Assembly: GCF_039652555.1 (NCBI RefSeq)
Contig: NZ_JBDJAF010000001.1
Location: forward strand, 868,001 to 932,000
DNA: 64,000 nt
Source: Parafrigoribacterium mesophilum
GTDB taxonomy: Bacteria; Actinomycetota; Actinomycetes; Actinomycetales; Microbacteriaceae
Direction: 5' to 3'
Shown here: in pieces, positions 51,148 to 58,779 of the stretch
Layout of the letters: every line of letters starts with the position of its first letter
Position numbering within the stretch: position 1 is the first letter of the stretch
Position numbers and translations under genes: made by a program
Notes under the pieces: model-generated
What the model saw: the letters and a program-made list of their open reading frames with translations, nothing else
Databases searched by the model: none
What the model was told of the DNA's origin: nothing

Positions 51148-52221
51148 TTAGGCGCTGAGCCAGGCCCGCAGCCCCCGTTCGCACCGCGTGATCTGCTCGA
51201 TGTCGACGCGCTCGTCGTCGGCGTGGGCTTTGAGTGGGTCTCCAGGTCCGTAATTGACGGCCGGGATGCCGAGGGCCGCAAAGCGAGCGACATCCGTCCA
51301 ACCGTATTTCGGGTTCGCCGTGCCGCCGACCGCCGCGACGAACTGCCTGGCGAGCGGCGCATCCAGTCCCGGTCGTGCGCCCTCGGCCACGTCGACCACG
51401 GTCGTCTCGAACCCGTCGAATACCTCGCGCACGTGGGCGATGGCCTCCTGTGCCGACCGGCTCGGGGCAAAACGATAGTTCACGTGGACGACGCACTGGT
51501 CGGGGATGACGTTGCCTGCGACGCCGCCGGAGATACGCACGGCGTTGAGTCCTTCTCGGTACACCAGGCCGTCCACCTCGACCTGCCGCGGCACATAGCC
51601 GGCCAGCGCGGTGAGGATCGGCGCCGCGGCGTGGATGGCATTGCGGCCCACCCAGGCCCGTGCGGAGTGCGCCCGCAGCCCGCGCGTCTGCACGTCGACG
51701 CGGAGGGTGCCGTTGCAACCACCCTCGACCTGGGAGTTGGTGGGCTCCCCGAGGATCGCAAAATCGCCGGTGAGCAGCTCGGGGCGGCTGGCCGCGATCC
51801 GCCCGAGCCCGTTGAGGTCAGAGGAAACCTCTTCATGGTCGTACCAGATCCAGGTGAGGTCCACCACCGGCGAGACCAATTCCGCGGCGAGCTTGAGCTG
51901 GACGGCGACCCCCGCCTTCATGTCGACGGTGCCGCGCCCCCACAGCCAATCCCGTCCGTCGTCGGTCTCGCGGCGCGTTGGCAGATTGCCGTTCACCGGC
52001 ACGGTGTCCAGGTGCCCGGCGATGACCACGCGCTGCGGGCGGCCGAGCATGGTTCGGGCGACGATCGTGTCGCCGTCGCGCACCACGTTCAGGTGGTCGA
52101 GTTCGGACAGGGCCGTCTCAACGGCATCCGCCAGCGCCGTCTCATTGCCGGACACCGACTCGATGTCGCACAGTGCCCTGGTGAGCTCGACCGAGGATTC
52201 GGACAGGTCGAGGGCGCTCAT
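51148..52221 (-). CDS. dapE: Succinyl-diaminopimelate desuccinylase
   Basis: 357 residues, M20 metallopeptidase fold. Zinc-binding HLDTVPVNG (residues 68-76), WGRGTVDMKAGVA, the catalytic Glu in YDHEEVSSD, and a later GGCNGT. Removes succinate from N-succinyl-LL-DAP in lysine/peptidoglycan synthesis. Divergent from dapD (60 bases), the enzyme that adds the succinyl group. Confidence 0.93.
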   Translation of the reverse strand: MSALDLSESSVELTRALCDIESVSGNETALADAVETALSELDHLNVVRDGDTIVARTMLGRPQRVVIAGHLDTVPVNGNLPTRRETDDGRDWLWGRGTVDMKAGVAVQLKLAAELVSPVVDLTWIWYDHEEVSSDLNGLGRIAASRPELLTGDFAILGEPTNSQVEGGCNGTLRVDVQTRGLRAHSARAWVGRNAIHAAAPILTALAGYVPRQVEVDGLVYREGLNAVRISGGVAGNVIPDQCVVHVNYRFAPSRSAQEAIAHVREVFDGFETTVVDVAEGARPGLDAPLARQFVAAVGGTANPKYGWTDVARFAALGIPAVNYGPGDPLKAHADDERVDIEQITRCERGLRAWLSA

Positions 52222-52281
52222 CCGGTCAGCCTATCCGCACCGCGTGCCCGATCACGCGGTGCGCGCCGATAACCTGGACAG

Positions 52282-53271
52282 ATGACGAACGCGTGGGGCT
52301 ATGGGCTGGCAACGGTGGCGGGCAACGGTACCGTTTTGGACACCTGGTTCCCCTCCCCGGCGCTGGGCGCGATACCGCACGGCCGTGACCGGAACATCGC
52401 CCCGTCCGAGCTGGAAGCCATGCTCGGCGCCGATCCGCGTCGGAACGTGACCATCGACTTCGTCACCGTGGCGGTCGACACGGACGCGGCCCCGGTCTCG
52501 ACCTCGGATGTCTACTTCAGGCTGCACCTGCTCAGCCACCTGCTGATGCGGCCGAATACGGTGAACCTGGACGGGATCTTCTCCCTGCTGCCGACCGTGG
52601 TGTGGACCAACGCCGGCCCGGTGCATCCGGAGGACTTCGCGAGGCTGCGGCGTCCTCTGCAACGGCAGGGCATCGCCGCCTATGGAGTGGACAAGTTCCC
52701 GCGTCTGCTCGACTACGTAAGCCCCGCGGGGGTGCGCATCGCGGATGCTGCACGGGTGCGGCTGGGCGCGCATCTCGCTCCAGGCACCACGGTCATGCAC
52801 GAGGGTTTCGTGAACTTCAACGCGGGCACCCTCGGCGCCTCGATGGTCGAAGGGCGGATCTCGCAGGGCGTGGTGATCGGCAACGGCACCGACATCGGCG
52901 GCGGCGCCTCTATCATGGGCACGCTCAGCGGCGGCGGAACCCAGCGCATTGAGGTCGGGGAACGCGCGCTGCTCGGGGCAAACTCAGGCATCGGCATCTC
53001 GATCGGCGACGACACCGTGGTGGAGGCGGGCCTCTACGTGACCGCGGGCACCAAGGTGGTGCTGATCGACCCGACGGCAGATTCCGCCGAGGCCGGATCC
53101 GGCCGGCCCCAGCCAAGCCGGCCCACACCAGGCCAGCCCAGGGTCGTCAAGGCCGCCGAGTTGTCCGGGCTCGCCAACCTGTTGTTCCGCCGCAACTCGG
53201 TCACGGGAGCAGTCGAGGTGCTCCCGCGTTCCGGTGCCGGCATCGAGCTGAACGCTGCGCTGCACGCCTGA
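52282..53271 (+). CDS. dapD: Tetrahydrodipicolinate N-succinyltransferase
   Basis: 329 residues. N-terminal domain, then a left-handed beta-helix of hexapeptide repeats (about 150-250: VMHEGFVNFNAG, GRISQGVVIGNGTDIGGG, ANSGIGISIGDDTVVEAG), as in actinobacterial DapD. Uses succinyl-CoA. A proline-rich linker (residues 275-292) precedes the C-terminal helix. The pair dapD/dapE divergent is typical of this group. Confidence 0.93.
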   Translation: MTNAWGYGLATVAGNGTVLDTWFPSPALGAIPHGRDRNIAPSELEAMLGADPRRNVTIDFVTVAVDTDAAPVSTSDVYFRLHLLSHLLMRPNTVNLDGIFSLLPTVVWTNAGPVHPEDFARLRRPLQRQGIAAYGVDKFPRLLDYVSPAGVRIADAARVRLGAHLAPGTTVMHEGFVNFNAGTLGASMVEGRISQGVVIGNGTDIGGGASIMGTLSGGGTQRIEVGERALLGANSGIGISIGDDTVVEAGLYVTAGTKVVLIDPTADSAEAGSGRPQPSRPTPGQPRVVKAAELSGLANLLFRRNSVTGAVEVLPRSGAGIELNAALHA

Positions 53272-53282
53272 CCCGCCGCCAC

Positions 53283-53342
53283 CGATACCTTTTCGGACAA
53301 GGCGGCCCGCCGCGGCGGGCTCACTCGTCCGAAAAGGTATCG
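53283..53342. terminator. Perfect bidirectional hairpin between dapD and gltA
   Basis: Arms CGATACCTTTTCGGAC (53283-53298) and GTCCGAAAAGGTATCG (53327-53342) are perfectly complementary over 16 bases; the loop contains a second palindrome CCCGCCGCGGCGGG. The T/A runs in the arms give U-stretches on both strands, as in a two-way terminator for convergent genes. Confidence 0.8.
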
Positions 53343-53357
53343 CTCGCGGGGTGGTGC

Positions 53358-54653
53358 CTAGCGCGGGAAGGTGCGCTCCGGGAAACCCGTATACAACTGC
53401 TGGGGACGACCGATCTTCATCGCCGGGTCCGCGTTCATCTCGCGCCAGTGCGCGATCCAGCCCGGCAGCCGGCCGATCGCGAACAGCACGGTGAACATCC
53501 GGGTCGGGAAGCCCATCGCCTTGTAGATGACTCCGGTGTAGAAGTCCACGTTCGGGTAGAGCTTGCGTTCGATGAAATAGTCGTCGGCGAGGGCGACGGA
53601 TTCGAGCTCCTTCGCGATCTCCAACAGGTCGTCCTTCACTCCGAGTGCCTGGAGTACCTCGTCGGCGCTCTCCTTCACGAGGCGGGCGCGTGGGTCGAAG
53701 TTCTTGTAGACGCGATGCCCGAAGCCCATCAGCCGGACGCCCTGCTCCTTGTTCTTGACTCGCTCCACGTATTTCTCGACGCTCTGACCGGACTGCTTGA
53801 TCTCGCCGAGCATGGTCAGCACCGCCTCGTTCGCGCCGCCGTGCAACGGCCCATAAAGCGCGTTGATCCCCGCGGAAATGGAGGCGAACATGTTGGCCTC
53901 GGTCGAGCCGACCAGGCGCACCGTTGAGGTGGACGCGTTCTGCTCGTGGTCTTCGTGCAGGATGAGCAGCCGCTCCAGCGCCCGGCTCAGCACCGGATTC
54001 ACTTCGTACGGCTCGGCCATCGTGCCGAAGTTCAGCTTCAAGAAATTGTCGACGAAACTCAGGCTGTTGTCGGGGTACAGGAACGCCTGGCCGAGGCTCT
54101 TCTTGTGCGCGTACGCGGCGATGATCGGCAGTTTGGCCAGAAGCCGGATCGTGGACAGCTCAATCTGCTCCGGGTCGTGCACGCTGAGCGAGTCTTCGTA
54201 GAACGTCGACAGCGCCGACACGGCGCTGGAGAGGATCGGCATCGGATGCGCGTTGCTCGGAAGCGCGTCGAAGAACCGGCGCAGATCCTCGTGCAGCAGC
54301 GTGTGCCGCCGCACGCGCTCCTCGAAACCCTGGAGCTCGGCCGGGGTGGGCAGCTCGCCATAGATCAGAAGCCAGGCCACCTCGAGGTACGTGGACTTCG
54401 CCGCGAGGTCCTCGATTGCGTAGCCCCGATAGCGCAGGATGCCGGCGTCACCGTCGATGTAGGTGATCGCGCTGCGAGTCGGCGCGGTGTTGACGAACCC
54501 GTAATCCAGTGACGTGTATCCGGTCGCGTGTCTCAGCGATGAGATATTGATGCCCGAAGGACCATCCACACTTTGTTCGATCGGTAACTCGGTGCTTCCA
54601 CCGGGATAGAGCAGAGTCGCCTTCTGGGCGTCGTGGTTGGCAGCATCGTTCAC
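53358..54653 (-). CDS. gltA: Citrate synthase
   Basis: 431 residues, type II (hexameric) length. Catalytic motifs GPLHGGANEAVL (His), GFGHRVYKNFDPRA (His/Asp region) and the C-terminal RPQQLYTGFPERTFPR. First step of the TCA cycle. Nine bases separate its start from dapC, so it is the last gene of the unit mshB-like, fdxA, dapC, gltA. Confidence 0.97.
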   Translation of the reverse strand: MNDAANHDAQKATLLYPGGSTELPIEQSVDGPSGINISSLRHATGYTSLDYGFVNTAPTRSAITYIDGDAGILRYRGYAIEDLAAKSTYLEVAWLLIYGELPTPAELQGFEERVRRHTLLHEDLRRFFDALPSNAHPMPILSSAVSALSTFYEDSLSVHDPEQIELSTIRLLAKLPIIAAYAHKKSLGQAFLYPDNSLSFVDNFLKLNFGTMAEPYEVNPVLSRALERLLILHEDHEQNASTSTVRLVGSTEANMFASISAGINALYGPLHGGANEAVLTMLGEIKQSGQSVEKYVERVKNKEQGVRLMGFGHRVYKNFDPRARLVKESADEVLQALGVKDDLLEIAKELESVALADDYFIERKLYPNVDFYTGVIYKAMGFPTRMFTVLFAIGRLPGWIAHWREMNADPAMKIGRPQQLYTGFPERTFPR

Positions 54654-54662
54654 CCCTACAGC

Positions 54663-55838
54663 CTAATTGGCGCGGGGGTCGACCGTGACATCTGCCAAAA
54701 CATCGCGACTTTTGTTGGCAAGTGTGCCCAATCGGCGGGTGGCCACGCCGATTCGCTCATCAGATGCGGTGAGTGCGACGCGCACGTGGCGAGAATTTTC
54801 CTCACCGTAGAAGGTCCCGGGCACGACGAGGATACCCAGCTCGGCCATGGCTGCCACGGTGTCCCAAGCGTCCTCGCCCCGGGTCGCCCACAGGTACAGT
54901 CCGGCTTCACTTTGGTCGATGCGGAAACCCGCCGCCTGCAGTGCCGGCGCCAGAAGCGCCCGCCGGCGCCGGTAGATCTCCTTTTGGGCGGCCACGTGAT
55001 CGTCGTCCGACAGTGCCGCCACCATCGCCGCCTGCACTGGCGCCGGTGGGATCAATCCGAGGTTCCGTCGCACGCCGAGGATTTCGGCGATCAGTTCGTC
55101 TCCTCCGGCGACGATCCCGGCGCGGTAGCCCGCGAGGTTGGACTGCTTGCTCAGGGAGTAAACGGCGAGCACACCCCGACGGTCGGTTCCGGTGACCCGA
55201 TCGTCGAGGATCGACACGGTGGAGTCGGCCTCCCAGGCCAGTTCGGCGTAGCACTCGTCGCTCACGATGACGGCTCCCAGCTCGCGGGCCCGCTCCACCG
55301 CCACGCGGAGTTGATCGATTCCCAGCACCCGTCCGTCGGGATTGCCAGGACTGTTGAGCCAGACCAGTGCGGTGTTCGGCGGCCAGTGGGCCGGATCATC
55401 GCCGGTGTGCACCGACGCCCCGGCGAGCGCGGCACCGACCGCGTAGGTGGGGTAGGCCAGTTCGGGCTGCACCACGACATCTCCCGGGCCCAGTCCCAGC
55501 CACAGCGCGAGCCCGGCGATCAGTTCCTTGGAACCGATGGTCGGCATCACCTCCGCCGCCGTCAGCCCGGGAACGCCGCGACGCCGCTGGAACCAGTCGA
55601 CGATCGCCGCGCACAGCTGCGCGCTGCCCGCCGTCTGCGGATACGCGTGTGCATCCGCGGCGGCCGTCAGCGCATCACGGATGACCACCGGCGTCGGATC
55701 GATCGGCGAGCCGACGGACAGGTCGACGATTCCGTCAGGATGCGCCCGGGCGCGCACCGCGAAGGCGGACAGCGAATCCCAGGGAAAGCTCGGAAGTCCA
55801 AGCCCCGCCCGGGAACCCCGGTCAGTGCGCGCCGACAG
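54663..55838 (-). CDS. dapC: Succinyldiaminopimelate transaminase
   Basis: 391 residues if translation starts at the CTG at 55838. PLP class I/II aminotransferase: catalytic Lys in VYSLSKQSNLAGYR, substrate motifs SPGNPDGRV and SDECYAEL. The only conventional start codon is a GTG at 55757, which would delete the conserved N-terminus LPSFPWDSLSAF preceding ARAHPDGIVDLS. The upstream in-frame codons back to the ferredoxin stop contain no ATG, GTG or TTG, but two CTGs; the second has AGGAG at seven bases. It lies two bases from the fdxA stop. Confidence 0.9.
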   Translation of the reverse strand: MSARTDRGSRAGLGLPSFPWDSLSAFAVRARAHPDGIVDLSVGSPIDPTPVVIRDALTAAADAHAYPQTAGSAQLCAAIVDWFQRRRGVPGLTAAEVMPTIGSKELIAGLALWLGLGPGDVVVQPELAYPTYAVGAALAGASVHTGDDPAHWPPNTALVWLNSPGNPDGRVLGIDQLRVAVERARELGAVIVSDECYAELAWEADSTVSILDDRVTGTDRRGVLAVYSLSKQSNLAGYRAGIVAGGDELIAEILGVRRNLGLIPPAPVQAAMVAALSDDDHVAAQKEIYRRRRALLAPALQAAGFRIDQSEAGLYLWATRGEDAWDTVAAMAELGILVVPGTFYGEENSRHVRVALTASDERIGVATRRLGTLANKSRDVLADVTVDPRAN

Positions 55839-55840
55839 GG

Positions 55841-56167
55841 TCAGACTCCTGCTGTTTGCGGCGGCAACACGGCCACGATCGGGTGGTCCTTGTGGATGAT
55901 GCCCAGCTTCGATGCACCACCGGGCGATCCAAGGTCATCGAAGAACTCGACGTTGGCCTTGTAGTAGTCGGCCCACTGCGATGGAAGGTCGTCTTCGTAG
56001 TAGATCGCCTCGACCGGGCATACCGGCTCGCACGCGCCGCAGTCCACGCACTCGTCGGGGTGGATGTACAGCATCCGGTCGCCCTCGTAGATGCAATCCA
56101 CCGGGCACTCATCGACACAGGCTCGGTCTTTCACATCGACACACGGAAGCGCGATGACGTAGGTCAC
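55841..56167 (-). CDS. fdxA: Seven-iron ferredoxin
   Basis: 108 residues. The Cys pattern CVDECPVDC followed by CVDCGACEPVC and P binds a 3Fe-4S and a 4Fe-4S cluster. Soluble electron carrier. It sits between an MshB-like gene (four-base ATGA overlap) and dapC, the same company as in mycobacteria. Confidence 0.95.
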   Translation of the reverse strand: MTYVIALPCVDVKDRACVDECPVDCIYEGDRMLYIHPDECVDCGACEPVCPVEAIYYEDDLPSQWADYYKANVEFFDDLGSPGGASKLGIIHKDHPIVAVLPPQTAGV

Positions 56168-57396
56168 GGTGGAGAATTCCCTTCGGATGCTGCTGCAGTC
56201 CCCACATTACCGTTGGATGCCTGCGTCGGGGCCGAAAAGCTCCTGCGCCAGGCGCCGGTGCGGACGGCCCGCGGCCAGCCCAGCACGATGAGCGCGATGA
56301 TGGGCGCCCCGAAGCTCCAGCCGAAGCCCACCGGGTTCCCCGGCACGAGCACGGAACCGCCCGTCGACATCAGGGAGAGCAGCCCCACCGACGTCAGCAC
56401 ACCGAGCGCGGCCAACGACGGCAGCAGCCGGTTGCCGAAAACCAATCGGAGCCCCGCGAGCAACGCGGCGACCAGAACCAGCCCCGCGATGACTCCGGCC
56501 GGCACCTGTACACCCCACACCGGAACGGCCGCCTGATGGTTCACCGTGGCGAGCGCACCGACGGCGGCGCCGGTCACCAGAGCGAGGAGGCAACCCGCGA
56601 TCTTCCCGCCGAGCCGCTGCTCCTCCCATACGCCGGGCACCGCGGCATCCGGAAAGACTCTGAAGTACCGTTCTTGCGAGGCGATCGGCAGACTGGGCCC
56701 GCTGGACAGCGCGTATCGGTCTCCCGCAACGGTGACCTGGCTCAGGTAGGCGCGAAGTGCCTCCGTCTTGCGCCCGGTTTGAGCTGACACGTCGACGGCG
56801 AGCCCGCCCCGATGGTGCGCGGTGGGCGGCTCGATCGCGTAAAACGGAACATCCATGGCCTCGGCGGCCCGCCGCGCGGCCTGGTGGGCGCGGACGTGAT
56901 CGGGATGGCCGTAGCCGCCGGTGGCATCGTAGCTCACGACCACGTCGATGTCGGCTTGGACAATCACCGCGGCGATGTCCGCCACCACCTCGTCCAGTGC
57001 TGCCGCGCACAGCGTTCCCGCGCCGATGGTCTCCAACGCGACGGCACCATGCTCGCCCCACCTCATTCCGGAGTCCAGATACCGTCGCGGATCGCGATTT
57101 GCCCATCGGGCCGACGGATCACCGAGGAAACGATGGTCACTCACGCCGAGGATGTGCATGGCACGGTTCAGTTCCTCGGTACGGAACCGGGCCAGTTCGT
57201 CTCCGGAGCCTTCGAGGTGCTTGAACTCGTCGAGGATGACCTCTCCCAGTTCCCCGCGGGTACAGGTGAGCACCGTCACCACCGAACCGAGGTCGACGAG
57301 CTTGGCGATGGTGCCGCCGGTCGTGATCGTCTCGTCATCCGGGTGCGCATGGACGAACAGCACCCGCTGCGGCCGCTGGGAAAGTTGTTCCTGCAC
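56164..57396 (-). CDS. PIG-L/MshB-like deacetylase fused to a membrane domain
   Basis: 410 residues from a GTG at 57396 (an ATG at 57459 is possible). N-terminal PIG-L domain with the zinc motif VHAHPDDET near residues 13-21 and the third ligand in GYGHPDHVRAHQ. This is close to MshB (GlcNAc-Ins deacetylase of mycothiol synthesis). From about residue 268 follow four transmembrane helices (IAGCLLALVTGAAVGALA; VIAGLVLVAALLAGLRL; LAALGVLTSVGLLSL; APIIALIVLGWP). In mycobacteria a separate membrane protein sits next to mshB; here the two look fused. Whether this enzyme is true MshB or an N-acyl-sugar deacetylase is not certain. Confidence 0.82.
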   Translation of the reverse strand: MQEQLSQRPQRVLFVHAHPDDETITTGGTIAKLVDLGSVVTVLTCTRGELGEVILDEFKHLEGSGDELARFRTEELNRAMHILGVSDHRFLGDPSARWANRDPRRYLDSGMRWGEHGAVALETIGAGTLCAAALDEVVADIAAVIVQADIDVVVSYDATGGYGHPDHVRAHQAARRAAEAMDVPFYAIEPPTAHHRGGLAVDVSAQTGRKTEALRAYLSQVTVAGDRYALSSGPSLPIASQERYFRVFPDAAVPGVWEEQRLGGKIAGCLLALVTGAAVGALATVNHQAAVPVWGVQVPAGVIAGLVLVAALLAGLRLVFGNRLLPSLAALGVLTSVGLLSLMSTGGSVLVPGNPVGFGWSFGAPIIALIVLGWPRAVRTGAWRRSFSAPTQASNGNVGTAAASEGNSPP

Positions 57397-57435
57397 ACTG
57401 GACAGACTAAGCGGCCAACGGTAACATTCTGAATG

Positions 57436-57453
57436 TAAGGGTAGCCTTACCAA
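57436..57453. promoter_or_regulatory. IdeR/DtxR-like iron box
   Basis: TAAGGGTAGCCTTACCAA matches the DtxR/IdeR consensus TWAGGTWAGSCTWACCTWA at about 14 of 18 aligned positions and carries the dyad GTAAGG/CCTTAC. It lies 31 bases upstream of the iron-permease start and 40 bases upstream of the divergent deacetylase gene, so iron-bound IdeR could control one or both. Confidence 0.65.
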
Positions 57454-57484
57454 CTCCATTCTGCTTCCCCCCCGATTGGCTCCC

Positions 57485-58375
57485 GTGATCGCAAACCTCC
57501 TCATCGGCCTGCGCGAAGGTCTTGAGGCAGCACTCGTGATCGGCATCCTGGTCGCCTACGTGGTGAAAATTCGGCGTCGGGACGTACTGGGGCGGATCTG
57601 GCTCGGCGTCGGCCTCGCGGCGGTGATCTCCCTGGCCATCGGCGGCGTGCTGACCTTCGGTGCCTATGGCCTCAGCTTCCGCGCGCAGGAGCTCGTCGGC
57701 GGCAGCCTGTCCATCTTCGCGGCGGGCTTCGTCACCTGGATGATCTTCTGGATGCTGCAGACCTCCCGCACCCTCAGCCGACAGTTGCGCGGCGACATCG
57801 ACCGCAACCTCGACGGCGCGGGCTGGGGGCTCGTCTTCGTCGCCTTCCTGGCAGTGGGTCGCGAGGGGATCGAGACCGCAGTGTTCATCTGGGCGGCCGT
57901 GCAAGCCACCGGGACATCCACCCTGCCGGTGCTCGGTGCCACGATCGGCATCGCCGCCGCGATCGTGCTCGGCTGGCTCATCTACCGAGGAATCGTGAGA
58001 ATCGACCTCGGCAAATTCTTCGCCTACACCGGGATGTTCCTCATCGTCGTAGCCGGCGGCGTGCTGGCCTACGGCGTGCATGATCTGCAGGAGGCCGGCT
58101 TCCTGCCCGGCCTCCACGATCTGGCATTCAATGTCAGTGCCGCCGTGCCCCCGGACAGCTGGTACGGCACCGTGCTCAAGGGCACCGTCAACTTCTCCCC
58201 GGCGACCACCTGGCTTCAAGCCGTGGTGTGGGTCTGCTACGTCGTCCCGGTCACCGCCGTCTTCGTCTCCATCCTGCGCCGCCACAAGCCGGCTGCCGCA
58301 ATCGAACCACCGGCGCCGGCGACGGCCGCGCCCGCCTCGGGAGCGACCAACCTCATCACCGGGAGAACACAATAA
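57485..58375 (+). CDS. efeU: FTR1-family iron permease (EfeU-like)
   Basis: 296 residues from the GTG at 57485 (a TTG three codons earlier is possible). Seven transmembrane helices with two REXXE iron-binding motifs, LREGLEAALV at residues 10-19 and GREGIETAVF in the middle. Imports ferrous/ferric iron across the membrane with oxidation by partner proteins. The stop overlaps the start of the cupredoxin gene (TAATG). Expression probably iron-repressed through the box at 57436. Confidence 0.9.
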   Translation: MIANLLIGLREGLEAALVIGILVAYVVKIRRRDVLGRIWLGVGLAAVISLAIGGVLTFGAYGLSFRAQELVGGSLSIFAAGFVTWMIFWMLQTSRTLSRQLRGDIDRNLDGAGWGLVFVAFLAVGREGIETAVFIWAAVQATGTSTLPVLGATIGIAAAIVLGWLIYRGIVRIDLGKFFAYTGMFLIVVAGGVLAYGVHDLQEAGFLPGLHDLAFNVSAAVPPDSWYGTVLKGTVNFSPATTWLQAVVWVCYVVPVTAVFVSILRRHKPAAAIEPPAPATAAPASGATNLITGRTQ

Positions 58376-58764
58376 TGCACACAGCACGCCGAGCCGTTTT
58401 CATCATGGCGGCTGGTGCGATGGTGGCTGTCGCGATGACGGGTTGTGTGCCGAACAATGTCGCTGACCCCGCAGAGGCGACAACCCTCACCGTGGACAGC
58501 AGTGCGGACGCCTGCGCCGTCTCCGGCGATACTGCGCCGAGCGGCACCGTGGTGTTCGCGGTGACCAACAGCGGCGACGCGGTCACCGAGTTCTACCTGC
58601 TCGCATCCGACGGGCAGCGCGTCGTGGGCGAGGTCGAGGACATCGGCCCGGGAACCACACGCAACCTCACCGTGCACGCGCAGCCCGGCGACTACTTCAC
58701 AGTGTGCAAACCGGGCATGACCGGCGAGGGCATCGACCGCTCGCCGTTCACGGTGACCGACTAG
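58375..58764 (+). CDS. EfeO-like cupredoxin-domain lipoprotein
   Basis: 129 residues. Signal peptide with lipobox AMTGC (Cys at residue 24). The mature part is an EfeO-type cupredoxin: VDSSADACAVSGDTAPSGTVVFAVTNSGD with a later VGEVEDIGPGTTRNLTVHAQPGDYFTVCKPGM region. The M75 peptidase-like domain of full EfeO is absent and no EfeB peroxidase follows; the next gene, typA, is on the other strand 15 bases away. It probably donates or scavenges iron for the permease. Confidence 0.88.
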   Translation: MHTARRAVFIMAAGAMVAVAMTGCVPNNVADPAEATTLTVDSSADACAVSGDTAPSGTVVFAVTNSGDAVTEFYLLASDGQRVVGEVEDIGPGTTRNLTVHAQPGDYFTVCKPGMTGEGIDRSPFTVTD

Positions 58765-58779
58765 GAGTCTGGCCGAGCG

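Noticed and set aside
54633..55964. A 443-codon plus-strand open frame
   Set aside because: Antisense to dapC, which has clear PLP-enzyme motifs.
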